A stretch of DNA of 64,000 nt from NCBI RefSeq assembly GCF_026151205.1, contig NC_087077.1:1178001-1242000 (forward strand), given 5' to 3'. The DNA comes from Bolinopsis microptera (Eukaryota; Ctenophora; Tentaculata; Lobata; Bolinopsidae). Below the pieces are notes generated by a model, which was given only the letters and a program-made list of their open reading frames with translations, made no database searches and was not told the DNA's origin. The position numbers and the translations under genes are program-made. The stretch's first letter is position 1, and each line of letters starts with the position of its first letter. Of the stretch, positions 21,500-31,584 are shown one piece after another.

Positions 21500-21870
21500 T
21501 GGGCAAAAAATTCATCTGTCAAATGTGTGTTCAGAAATTTTCACATCTGAAAATGGGACGGAGTCTTGAAACTACAGCTTTTCGTTTTTTAAAGATTTCT
21601 GCTGTGAGCTTCCTCCGACCCGAATCAAACTTCCAGCACCTCAATCATGTCATTTGGCATCTATAGTTGACTGATTAATTGGTTGCAGGTCAGAAATTCG
21701 GCCAAAACTGTAAAATTTCAGCCCTGGAAGTTTCAGCTTCAAAAACTGAAAATGGGACAGAGTATGGGACAGTATGATTTTCCAATTTTTTTCGAGATTT
21801 TGACTTCCAGTACCCCAATTTGGTTTCATACCATCATCAATTAACTGACTAATTGGTTTGTGGGCACAGT
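21500..21870. repeat. Single satellite unit
   Basis: One copy of the 366-bp satellite, starting within the GTCAAATGTGTGTTCAGAAA block and running to TTGGTTTGTGGGCA, where a small inverted-repeat insertion begins. Confidence 0.85.
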
Positions 21871-21965
21871 GTGTTTATATAGACGGGCCACATGGCAGGA
21901 GCTCTAAACACACTGTGCCTTTTGACCCACGCCATGTGGCCCGTCGCCACATGGCGTAGTGTGGG
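21866..21965. repeat. Small inverted repeat inserted in satellite
   Basis: GACGGGCCACATGGC (about 21887) is followed by GCCATGTGGCCCGTC (about 21930), and CACAGTGTGTTTA at the start is echoed by TAAACACACTGTG. It interrupts the satellite after TGTGGGCA. Probably a MITE; no clean target duplication was found. Confidence 0.5.
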
Positions 21966-22361
21966 CAGACCCTTATGTTATGAGCCTCTTGATAGTGATA
22001 TTCCCACTTAAGACCAAGTCCCACATACTGACTCCCTTACCATTCTTCCTAGTAGATCTCATATCTATGTAATTGTATCTAGGGTTGTAATGTGAATTAA
22101 AGGACTTATAGTTATAAAGACAATGAAACACTATAAATTATTTACCAAAATATGATCCTAAAATTTATGTCCAAAAATTTATTAAATTAACAGATATAAA
22201 GCAACAATTTCGAAAAATCTTCTAAAACTTTCTATATAATATTCTAATTCTATCGCATATTCACAAGGGGTCCAAATCCAGGTCTAAAACCACTACACAA
22301 TATGATTTTAGATCGCAGTGTCACTTTTCACCAATAATTGTAATCGAGCACAGTATACCTA
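21966..22361. other. No gene recognised
   Basis: AT-rich unique-looking sequence between the small inverted repeat and the 149-bp MITE. No ORF, RNA gene or repeat could be supported. Confidence 0.5.
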
Positions 22362-22369
22362 TTGCACAG

Positions 22370-22518
22370 CAGGGACAAAAGGATTTCGCGGCGATTTTGG
22401 CAAAAAATCGCGATACCGTGAATTACACTTCGCGGTATATTAAACTATACATAAAATTTGTCGCAAATAATGGGAAAAATCGCGATTCCGTACATGCCGC
22501 GATTTCCTTTTGTCCCTG
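22370..22518. mobile_element. 149-bp hAT-type MITE with 8-bp TSD
   Basis: Terminal inverted repeats CAGGGACAAAAGGA and TCCTTTTGTCCCTG are flanked by the perfect 8-bp duplication TTGCACAG (22362-22369 and 22519-22526). The interior carries CGCGATT-type motifs (ATCGCGATACCG, ATCGCGATTCCG). CAGGG ends with an 8-bp TSD are characteristic of hAT nonautonomous elements. Confidence 0.93.
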
Positions 22519-22904
22519 TTGCACAGTTGTTATTCCTGACTCTGTGACAATCTGAGTCCTTCGAGCAACTCTCCTTAAGACCGCGGTGTCCCGACAAGTA
22601 ACACTATTCCGCACTGTACGAGCAAGTATCCGTGGTGAAGTTTATAGCGATTCCTGAAAGTAAATTAAGCTGAAAAATTACCTAGGCCTAAATCAAAATT
22701 TAGATCAATAATATAATGCAATTATTGCTCAAATATATTGAGCTGTTAATCATAGAGAATATGTAGTTTAGGTTTACCTTTCACTCAAAGTTTGGGCATC
22801 AGTACCCATCATAATTTCGGTCATGGGCCACTAGTTTGTTGGTCACCTACTATCTCGAAGTCAAGTTTTGCAAAAATTCAGGATAAACCCCCACCCTCCC
22901 TTGG

Positions 22905-25380
22905 AGAAACTGAAAGAAACTTGCCGTTACACGAGCTCCAGCATTGACCATGATGGCAGCCCCACGAGCATCCGGATACAGTATTACACAGGATAGTCAG
23001 CGCCCCAGTAGCAACTTCTTTTAGTTTCCACTACCAAGCCAACTGCGAAAAGGAAAATAATGCTCCGAACGAACATCATGAAGTTGATTTGTTATTTATA
23101 AAATTATTCAAATCAGAAATAGAATGGTGCAGTGATATTTTAACAAGCTGTTTTATAAGTTTATAGCGAACTCTGGTTTTTCACCAAACTGAGCCACCCT
23201 TGCCCTCCACCTGTTTTTAACTATGTTTGGCTCCTGCGTTAGTCAACTTACCCATTACCATAATCCCAGCATCCTCAATATATGGAGCTGTATTTAAAAA
23301 CCTCATGTGATTTATAATTAACACCCAACATTGCAAATAAAATTAAAGTCTGACTATTTCTGCAGTACCCTCACAGACACGTTTACAAGAGGGGACTGGG
23401 AAAGTAAACCTGTCTGCTTATGTTTCCAATCGCTAGCTGGACTCCACCTGGCCCCTTTTGGTCTTGTTATTAGTCTATTTAACCATCACCATAATGCCGG
23501 CATCCCGAAAATAGAGTTTCACAGACTCATGACTCATGAGAGTCTTATGTGGAAAATTCGAACAGACTTTCTATGTAATCAATTGCACTTAAAAGTAATG
23601 TGATATTTTAAAAGTAATATAAATTATAATGTGATATTTTCCCATTTTAAATTCTTTTTTACGAATTGGCAAATTTGAAATTCGAGATTCTACAAATTCG
23701 AGTTTACAAATTCGCAGTAGTTATAATTAGCAATGATCATTAATCCTGACGCTACCATCCCGAGACAAATTTGTATAGCATAGCCTCATAGAAATAAAGC
23801 TGAAAAATATCGAACGGTTTTTGTTGGCTCAATCTGCAAACAATTGTTAACAAAATTAATAATTTTACGATAACTGCAATTTTGCGGAAGGTCAAATGAT
23901 GTGGGTAGTTTGTTTCGGGATTTTGACTTCCAGTACCCCAATTTGGTTTCATACCATCATCAATTAACTGACTTATTGGTTTGTAGGCAAAAATTTCATC
24001 CAATCTGTCAAATGTGTGTTCAGAAATTTTCACGTCTGAAAATGGGACAGAGTTTTGAAAATACAACTTTTCGTTTTCTTAAGATTTCTGCTGTGAGCTT
24101 CCTCCGACCCGAATCAAACTTCCAGCACCTCAATCATGTCATTTGGCATCTATGGTTGACTGACTAATTGGTTGCGGGTTAGAAATTTGGCCAAAAATGT
24201 AAAATGTCGGCCCTGGAAGTTTCAACTTCAAAAACTGAAAATGGGACAGAGTATGGGACAGTATGATTTTCCAATTTATTTCGAGATTTTGACTTCCAGT
24301 ACCCCAATTTGGTTTCATACCATCATCAATTAACTGACTTATTCGTTTGTGGGCAAAAATTTCATCCAATCTGTCAAATGTGTGTTCAGAAATTTTCACA
24401 TCTGAAAATGGGACAGAGTTTTGAAAATACAACTTTTCGTTTTCTTAAGATTTCTGCTGTGAGCTTCCTCCGACCCGAATCAAACTTCCAGCACCTCAAT
24501 CATGTCATTTGGCATCTATAGTTGACTGACTAATTAGTTGCGGTTCAGAAATTCGGCCTCAACTGTAAAATTTCGGCCCTGGAAGTTTCAGCTTCAAAAA
24601 CTGAAAATGGGACATTGTATGGGACACAAGGACAAAAGAAAATCGCGATTATTTTGGTCAAATACCGCGGCGCTGCGACAAGCGGTCCATTGTTCAATAA
24701 CAAGCAAAACACAAATCGATAACTATCGACGACGTTTGTGACAAGTATCTGACAAGTGACAATCAATTAATTTATAACAACACTGATTTCACCTACTGCA
24801 CGATTTCATAATCCATTTGCATTGTATGTCAAGTTAATGTCTAATGATCAATTTATGTGTAGTGGTCAAGTTTCATACGTCAAGTGGTCAAGTTAATGTG
24901 AAGTGGTCAATTTTATGTTTAGTGGTCAAGTTTTATATGTCTAGTGGTCAACTTTATGTCTAGTGGTCAAGTCTATGGCCAACAAGGTTACGTCAGCACT
25001 CAGCAGGCGAGTGGGAGTGGGTTAAGAAATGCTTGGCAAAGTGGATTCCTGGAAACCTGTGGATTCCTGGAAACCTCCTGGAATTCCTGTGTTAATTGTT
25101 GCTGATCGGGAGAGAATCGGGATCGAGGGACAATAGTCTTACATGTTCTGGAATTGCCGTTCACACCTCACACACTACACATTCTCGACAATTACTACAC
25201 ACTGCAGATTCTTAAATATTATCAAGTGTCTAAACGCACTTCATGCCATGAGATGATCAAAATCGGGAGCTTTGCCTTAAAATATAAGTACTTTTGGTTC
25301 TTAAATTTGTTGTTAATATATTCATATACTGAGTATCTAGTTTTTGGGTTATATCGCAAGGCCAGCCGCTTCAAAAACTG
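22905..25380 (+). repeat. Duplicated block, copy 3 (partial)
   Basis: Matches copy 1 from about 1697 and copy 2 from about 15041 (GAAACTTGCCGTTACACGAG onward), then two satellite units (about 23890-24610). At 24628 it diverges into a fragment of the CGCGATT element, then the dispersed repeat that is found inverted at 9225-9790, and finally the tail (25080-25370) shared with 3868-4260. The coiled-coil exons are not included. No gene supported. Confidence 0.85.
24830..24985. repeat. ~20-bp minisatellite (AGTGGTCAAGTT type)
   Basis: About seven degenerate units of the form ATGTCTAGTGGTCAAGTTT between 24835 and 24980. A shorter inverted version with two units is at 9680-9715 in the inverted copy of the same dispersed repeat, so the array length differs between copies. 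Confidence 0.75.
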
Positions 25381-25755
25381 AAAATGGGACCGACTATGGA
25401 ACACTCGGCAACTTAACTATGGAGATTGGAGAGAGATATTTCTATATCATCTCAATTGTATTTCATTGTACCCTTAAATAAACATAACATAACAACACCC
25501 TCTCCGCCCTCCACGAACCTGGTATGGTGTGTGCTATGTGTGTCACGTGAGACGCCCAAAATGATTGGTTTTACGATTTACAATAGTAATTAATAATAAT
25601 ACAAATGTTTTAGCTGATTTATTGACTATCATCTCGTAGATAACTCTACGGATGATCTTGAAGTTGACGGCAAATATTGCAATATTGTTTGTTTTATGGA
25701 TCGTTTCAATGTTATGATAGTACACACTCAAACCAGAAGAAGCTTCCAAATAATA

Positions 25756-27338
25756 ATGGAAAACGGTGAGAATGACGTCCTGGTTGATAAAGACGACCAG
25801 CAACAAACAACTTGGACAAGGAATGATAAGATGTTGTTGATATGTTGCCTTCTATGCGACTTTGCAGATGGAACAGAACTGGATTTGCCTGGTTGGTGTA
25901 ACTTTCAAAGTTGTATCTACTTCTGTCCCGATTTATTTTTGAAGTGAAAATTTTTAATTTCTTTCTGCACATTTCATTTTACAAGATAGCCTTTCCTTGT
26001 ATTGAAAACCTCACTCCTAATCTGTAAAACACACGAGGAAGCCTGAATCCTGATAACCATATTTCCTCACGTATCAGGAATGTTAACTCAACAAGTTTCA
26101 TGTGACATTGGACTGTCTCATTGGAAAGAAGGATTATTGGATTACATTCTGTTCTTCTCTTTAGCAGTTTCAGTTATGATTGCAGGACCATTGGCAAAAG
26201 GGTAGGGTCAAAGTATTTTTCTAGACGATTTTAACTGTAACCCTCAAGCTGCAGTGAAACATTTGCTAGTAGTAATACAGAAATTCGAAAAATAGATTTA
26301 ATGATATTGTATCTCAGGTTTGGAAAACGGAAGACGGTTTTAATCTCGCTATATCTGAGTGTATGCAGTTTAGTTATCCTTGGCATAGTTGCAAACTTTA
26401 CAGCTCTTCTTCTTGCTCGAGCCCTCCTTGGCTTTTGTTGTGGACTCAGATACAACAGTCTTTTTGTTTGGGCCGCTGAAATAGCTTACAATAAAAAGAT
26501 TCTAGACAGGATTTTGTTGATAACACAGATATTCTTCATTGCCGGGTCAATGTGGTCGTCAGTGTTGGGGTTCCTACTACTTGATTGGATTGGATGGAGG
26601 AAGTTTCTACTTTTCTCGACATTGCCCGTACTCATTCTTCCGATCATCATGGTTCACTTCTTTGTGAAAGATACAGAAGGCCCACAAATAGAAGGGTCAG
26701 AAGAAGCAGAACAGCCAGAAACAGTGACTGAACAGCCAGAAACAGTGACTGTTTCAAACTTCGCAGCTAGAACCACAAAAATGGGGCTGCTCATTGCTTG
26801 TGTTTCTTTTAATGGCTGGTTGACCACCCTCCTCGTTCCAGCGTTGATCCAGCTGCTTAAGATCAATGAAGCAGGACCAAACATTGATTGCTCAGTTACC
26901 ATGACTCAAGGGCCGGAACTCTTGTTACTGGCACTTGTTAACTTCGCAGGTATGCCCGCTTTATTCCTTATGCACTGTATAAAAGACAAAATTGGATTTC
27001 GTAAACTGCAGGGGTTTGTTTCCCTAATATACGTAGCAAACTTTGTACTGATGCTCACACAACAAAACCTTGCGGTAGCGATTTTAACTAACTTCATAAC
27101 GAGGTTTTTGAACGGGATAATTGATTTGGGCTACACCTATGTCCTCTACGACGTGAATTACTTCGGAACGTCAAACTTTGAAGTAGGAACTAGCATTGCA
27201 ACCACAATTGGCTTGATTGGTGGAATGGCTGGGTCGGGCATGGTCTCATTTGCCTCCACATCATCTGTTATAATCACTGCTTTGATGGTCAGTGTGGTTC
27301 AGGTTATGGTTGTTGTTTCTATGACAGAGGTTCAGTAA
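25756..27338 (+). CDS. MFS transporter, SV2/SVOP-like (three exons)
   Basis: Exons 25756-25891, 26078-26201 and 26318-27338 join in phase to give 426 residues. The first ATG considered is at 25756 (MENGENDVL); an in-frame ATG at 25696 would add 20 residues. The N-terminal pattern ELDLPG, CDIGLSHWKEGLL and GPLAKGFGKRKT is the first transmembrane helix, first loop and motif A of the SV2/SVOP/organic-cation branch of the major facilitator superfamily. About eleven or twelve hydrophobic helices can be seen, six on each side of a charged central loop. That loop carries a direct repeat, EQPETVT twice. The family moves small organic solutes across plasma or vesicle membranes; the substrate here is unknown. 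The chain is short for the family, and motif A has lost its usual aspartate (LAK for LAD). No stops or frameshifts, so probably functional. 27339-27940 downstream holds no gene. Confidence 0.8.
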
Positions 27339-28029
27339 CAATATCAAGCTGAATAGGTGAGCAGGTTTAAATAGTCACGGACACAAGGTTAGATAGAAAA
27401 GTGCTCAACACATTAGGCCAGGTTTCAAAACGAGGAAGTGATCTGGAAGTCCTTTCCGAAACTTTCTTTAGTAATTAGAGCTGAGGAATAATCTGAAACT
27501 GTTTATTTTAGATTCCGTATCAACCCTGACAGCTTAGAATTCTAAACTTACACTTACACTTTACAGTTATGAGTTATATCACTACAAACTTTCGACCTAA
27601 TATGACCGTTAGACACTCTCACTGCAAAGAGACACAAACATTGTCCACTTTTAGAAGAACATCCCAGATTTCCTGCATGAAAGCGAAGTTGATAAGAAAA
27701 GACGGAGACTAAAAACACAAAGGATTGGAGAATAACAATCAGAGAGTCTTCTTCTCAACCTATCTGGGGACCATCCCGGTTCAATCCCTTTGTCATATTT
27801 TCAAGTAATTCTAGTTTATCCATATTCCATAAATGTATAATACTTACATTAATACATCTGAGTACCGTAACAAGATTTGAACTTTATTTAATTGTTTCAA
27901 CCATGTAATAATGTGTTGAACTAAATTAGCGTAATTCCTTCAATTTATGTGATCAATTCACATAAATTCATGATACAAGTTTGATTGTGTGTTGTTTTAC
28001 TGAGAAGCATGAGAATCATGATCAAACTG

Positions 28030-28326
28030 TGCATCATTAAACGACGGTCGTTGCCTTTGCGAATTGAAAATACTGTAAAGATGTAATTTATAGTTTGCTT
28101 AACTTTCAAATATTGATGATTTACCGTAATATCTAGAGGCTGGAACAAGTTTGTCATGTTGGCGGGGACTAGCTCATGAACTATGTTGTTGAGTGCCATA
28201 ATTTCGTTGACTTTTTCCGCCAAGTGACCCTTGAAAACATCATATACTAGTAAAGTTTTCTGTGCCTCTGGCAGACCAAGGAGAACCTTTCCTTCGTTAA
28301 CTTACGGCACAATAAAGTTCTCATAG
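28030..28326 (-). pseudogene. Pogo/Tc1-type DDE transposase fragment
   Basis: The minus strand reads LVYDVFKGHLAEKVNEIMA, then VPANMTNLFQPLDITVN. This is the middle of a DDE-superfamily endonuclease: the aspartate before the F-x-GH segment and the VPAN-T--QPLD-VN block. Upstream, the in-frame part NYENFIVP is interrupted by a stop, and the ends are missing. The fragment would have cut and joined DNA for a pogo-like element; this copy is dead. A MITE (28360-28500) lies directly next to it. Confidence 0.75.
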
Positions 28327-28359
28327 TTGTCATATTCTGAACAAAAAGTTCGAAGTGGA

Positions 28360-28500
28360 AAAATGTTTGAAAAAAATTCAACGGACTTTAACTTAGACGG
28401 ACCTTAAATGAACGGACTTTGTTTGAACGGACATTAAGATGAACGTTAGAGCGTCCAGCGTTCAATTAATGTCCGTCCAAATAAGGTCCGATAAGGTATA
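28360..28500. mobile_element. Inverted-repeat MITE related to 11814-11914
   Basis: GACGGACCTTAAATGAACGG on the left and CCGTCCAAATAAGGTCCG on the right are inverted and resemble the ends of the element at 11814. The inner part GAACGGACATTAAGATGAA matches its centre. Longer than the other copy. Confidence 0.65.
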
Positions 28501-28554
28501 TTTAGCAATAGCATTAAGACTATACATTCATGTTATTTTCTTACCTTTCTTTTG

Positions 28555-28745
28555 ACGTATCACCTAGAGATCATTGGACCTCGTTAGTCGTTAGACATCT
28601 ATAAGGATCCAGTTAGTGACGAGCTATGAAGTAATCATTCGACCTCATTAATACTGATCCTGCCAGTTACGAGCTATGAAGTTGTTATTCGACCTCGTTA
28701 ATGCTGATTCTGTCAGCGAAGAGTTGTGAAGAAATTAATGAAGGC
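28555..28745. repeat. ~60-bp tandem repeat, ~3 copies
   Basis: ACGAGCTATGAAGTAATCAT, ACGAGCTATGAAGTTGTTAT and AGAGTTGTGAAGAAATTAAT recur every 60 bp or so with CGACCTCRTTAATRCTGAT between. Degenerate. 28746-29220 after it contains no supported gene. Confidence 0.7.
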
Positions 28746-29221
28746 CTTGTTGATATCCTCGTTCAACAAATATCATCATCTGGTAACCAAATCCCTTATG
28801 GCCTGCTTCCGACAATATGAAGATCCGAAAACCAAGTGTACCCATATCGGAACTTACTGACTTCATTAGAGCTTTAGAGAATAATCGAGAAATCGTTATT
28901 TAGTTCCAGGATCTGAGAAAAGTTCCATGTCGAATCAAAAGAAACAACTAACACCCACCAGTAACATTGCAAACTTATACGAGTTACAAATAGTAAGCCA
29001 CGACCGCTCCTGGAAGTCCCTGTCTCTCCGCGGTGCATTGGTAACAGAGCTTCAGGACTCCAGGAATCTGTTGCCTATATCTATGATTATTGATTAATAT
29101 GAATATACACTTTGGGAGTCCCTCTCCAGCAGCAGGAGTTGGAGACTGGAGAGGTATGGACGCGTTGAGAAAGCCGCCGTTCAGGCAGGCTTACAGTCTA
29201 AACCAACCAATAAAAAGAAGA

Positions 29222-29697
29222 AGAACTCTGGATACAATATAAGGTATAATGTAATGTTACAGTTAACTCTGAAGTTACAGTTAACTCTAAAGTAAGTTAT
29301 AAGATAATCTTAACTTTACATGTGGGTTGGAAGGTAATGTTAACTCTAGATGTAAGGTACACGATAACGTTAACTCTAGATGAAAGGTATAATGTAACGT
29401 TAACTCTAGATGAAAGGTATAATGTAATGTTAACTCTAGATGTAAGGTACAAGATAATTTTAACTTTAAATGTAAGGTACAAGATAATTTTAACTTTAAA
29501 TGTAAGGTATAATGTAACGTTAACTCTAGATGAAAGGTATAATGTAATGTTAACTTTAGAGGAAAGGTACAATGTAACGTTAACTCTAGATGTAAGGTAT
29601 AATGTAACGTTAACTCTAGATGAAAGGTATAATGTAACGTTAACCCTAGATGAAAGGTATAATGTAACGTTAACTCTAGATGAAAGGTAAACCTATC
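29222..29697. repeat. 30-bp minisatellite, ~15 units
   Basis: The unit is GTTAACTCTAGATGAAAGGT followed by ATAATGTAAC, with variants (TTTAAATGTAAGGTACAAG, GAGGAAAGGTACAAT). The 30-bp period keeps reading frames open on both strands (repeated LTLDERYNVT or LHYTFHLE); this is a by-product of period and composition. 29700-30150 beyond it shows no gene. Confidence 0.93.
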
Positions 29698-30149
29698 CGT
29701 AAGTAGCCCTAACACAATCTTAAAATACCGTTTGTTCATCCTAAAACCTCTATGAAGACTTGAAATACCGATATAGAAGTCCCTATACAATCCTTGGTAG
29801 TCCTTTTCGATATTGGTTGAAATCCTTATTCGTTAATCTTAAGCAAATATGGATAAATTTCTTTCGTCTGAGATCTTTCCTTCATAAGCCCGATTATTAG
29901 CTGAGAATTAGTGGCGTCGTTGTTTACAATAACTGAGATTCGGCAAAGAAACTGGTGCCACCCGATAAGCCGCTCTGGCGCTTAGCTTATAATAACATCT
30001 ATGACATACAAGTGCATTTTTAAGCAATTTGCCCTTGAGTATGATAATTATTACCAGTTTTATCGTGTTCGGCGTCCTCTAAAACAAAGGGTTACATCAT
30101 TTCCGCTACGATATTCATTAACAAAAAATCCTTCTATTTTCAAATCTCT

Positions 30150-30830
30150 GGCCTAGTAGTCTGTCCCATTTTCAGTTTTTGAAGTTGAAACTTCCAGGGC
30201 CGAAATTTTACAGTTTTGGCCGAATTTCTGACCCACAACCAATTAGTCAGTCAACTATATATGCCAAATGACACGATTGAGGTGCTGGAAGTTTGATTCC
30301 GGTCGAAAGAAGCTCACAGCAGATTTCTTAAGAAAACGAAAAGTTAAATATTTTCAAAACTGTGCCCCATTTTCAGATGTGAAAATTTCTGAACACACAT
30401 TTGACAGATTGGATAAAATTTTTGCCCATAAACCAATTAGTCAGTTAATTGATGATGGTATGAAACCAAATTGGGGTACTGGAAGTCAAAATCTCCGAAA
30501 AAATTGGAAAATCATACTGTTATGTCCCATACTCTGTCCCATTTTCAGTTTTTGAAGTTGACATTTTCAGGGCCGAAATTTTACAGTTTTGGCCGAATTT
30601 CTGAACTGCAACCAATCGGTCAATCAACTAAAGATGCCAAATGACACGATTGAGATGCTGGAAGTTTGATTCGGGTCGGAGGAAGCTCACACCAGAAATC
30701 TTTTAAAAATTAGAAGCGGTATTTTCAAAACTCTGTCCCATTTTCAGATGTGAAAATTTCTGAACACACAGGAAGTCAAAATCTCGAAAAAAATTGGAAA
30801 ATCATAGTGTCCCAATTTAGGGCCTGTCGT
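30150..30830. repeat. Satellite units in inverted orientation (~2)
   Basis: The same 366-bp satellite as elsewhere but reverse-complemented (CTGTCCCATTTTCAGTTTTT, then AACTTCCAGGGCCGAAATTT). The second unit is internally deleted near 30770. It ends at about 30830, where LINE 2 sequence starts. A 95-residue plus-strand frame at 30268 is the satellite ORF read through both half-units. Confidence 0.88.
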
Positions 30831-30891
30831 GATATCATGGATCGCTTAAGTTCCACCAGGATCTGGTAGTCCTCGTAATTCTGCGGCAGTA

Positions 30892-31553
30892 GTGCGTCCA
30901 GGAATGAAGGTGATTGAAGAAGACATGTTGATGTTGTTCGATGCTTTGGTAGAATTTCATCGTGACCTTATACATATATGGCCCAAGCATATGAACTTGT
31001 TATCCCAATCGGAGATATACCTTCATACGATGCGTGTGATAGGAATGAGGATCATGTATGCTGCTTACGAGTTACCCGGTGGATCACACCGGAGAATACA
31101 TGATGGGGAGTCAAATAGCAACAGAGAAGCCTCAACTAATATATGTATGTACACCTCGGCATCAATGATATACACAAAGGAGAGGACATCACCAAAATCG
31201 TCGACAACTTCAAGATCTTTAATGAAATGTTAGAACTAGTATCTCCCACCACCAGACTGGTCATCTCTTGCCCCCTACTAAACGGAAACACCTATCAGAA
31301 CCGACACGTCTTTTCCTTGAGGAGATCACTGTCCTTATTGGTTAATCAGCAGCAAAACGAGAACCCTAAAACAAAAATGATTTTCCTTCAGAGAAATGAC
31401 AAGTTCTTCATTAACACGCAGTCCACTCCCAAGCAGAACTCGATGTACTTCCGCGATAATCTCCATCTATCAGACAGAGGAATGCGTGCAATCACCAACA
31501 CCATGAGAGACACCCTCGACAAGATCTTCAGAGAGTTTGAGCTTCCATTCTAA
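30892..31553 (+). pseudogene. LINE 2 ORF1 remnant with SGNH-hydrolase (esterase) domain
   Basis: The frame 31143-31553 encodes VHLGINDIHKGEDITK, then DNLHLSDRGMRAITNTM. The G-x-ND block and the D-x-LH block are conserved blocks III and V of SGNH/GDSL hydrolases, with the catalytic histidine in the latter. Upstream, the continuation (QIATEKPQLIYV) is in a different frame; an apparent 4-bp insertion, TGTA repeated at about 31145, explains the shift. The N-terminal block with the catalytic serine was not found. Such esterase domains are known in ORF1 of CR1-type LINEs, and the following endonuclease/RT ORF fits. The part 30892-31140 has an open frame (RPGMKVIEEDML) that I do not recognise. Confidence 0.7.
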
Positions 31554-31584
31554 ATTTTAGTCTTCAAACCACCAACCCAACCTC

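Noticed and set aside
29287-29790. ORFs of 91-167 residues with repeated HLELTLHYTF or LTLDERYNV
   Set aside because: They are products of the 30-bp minisatellite; both strands and several frames are open.
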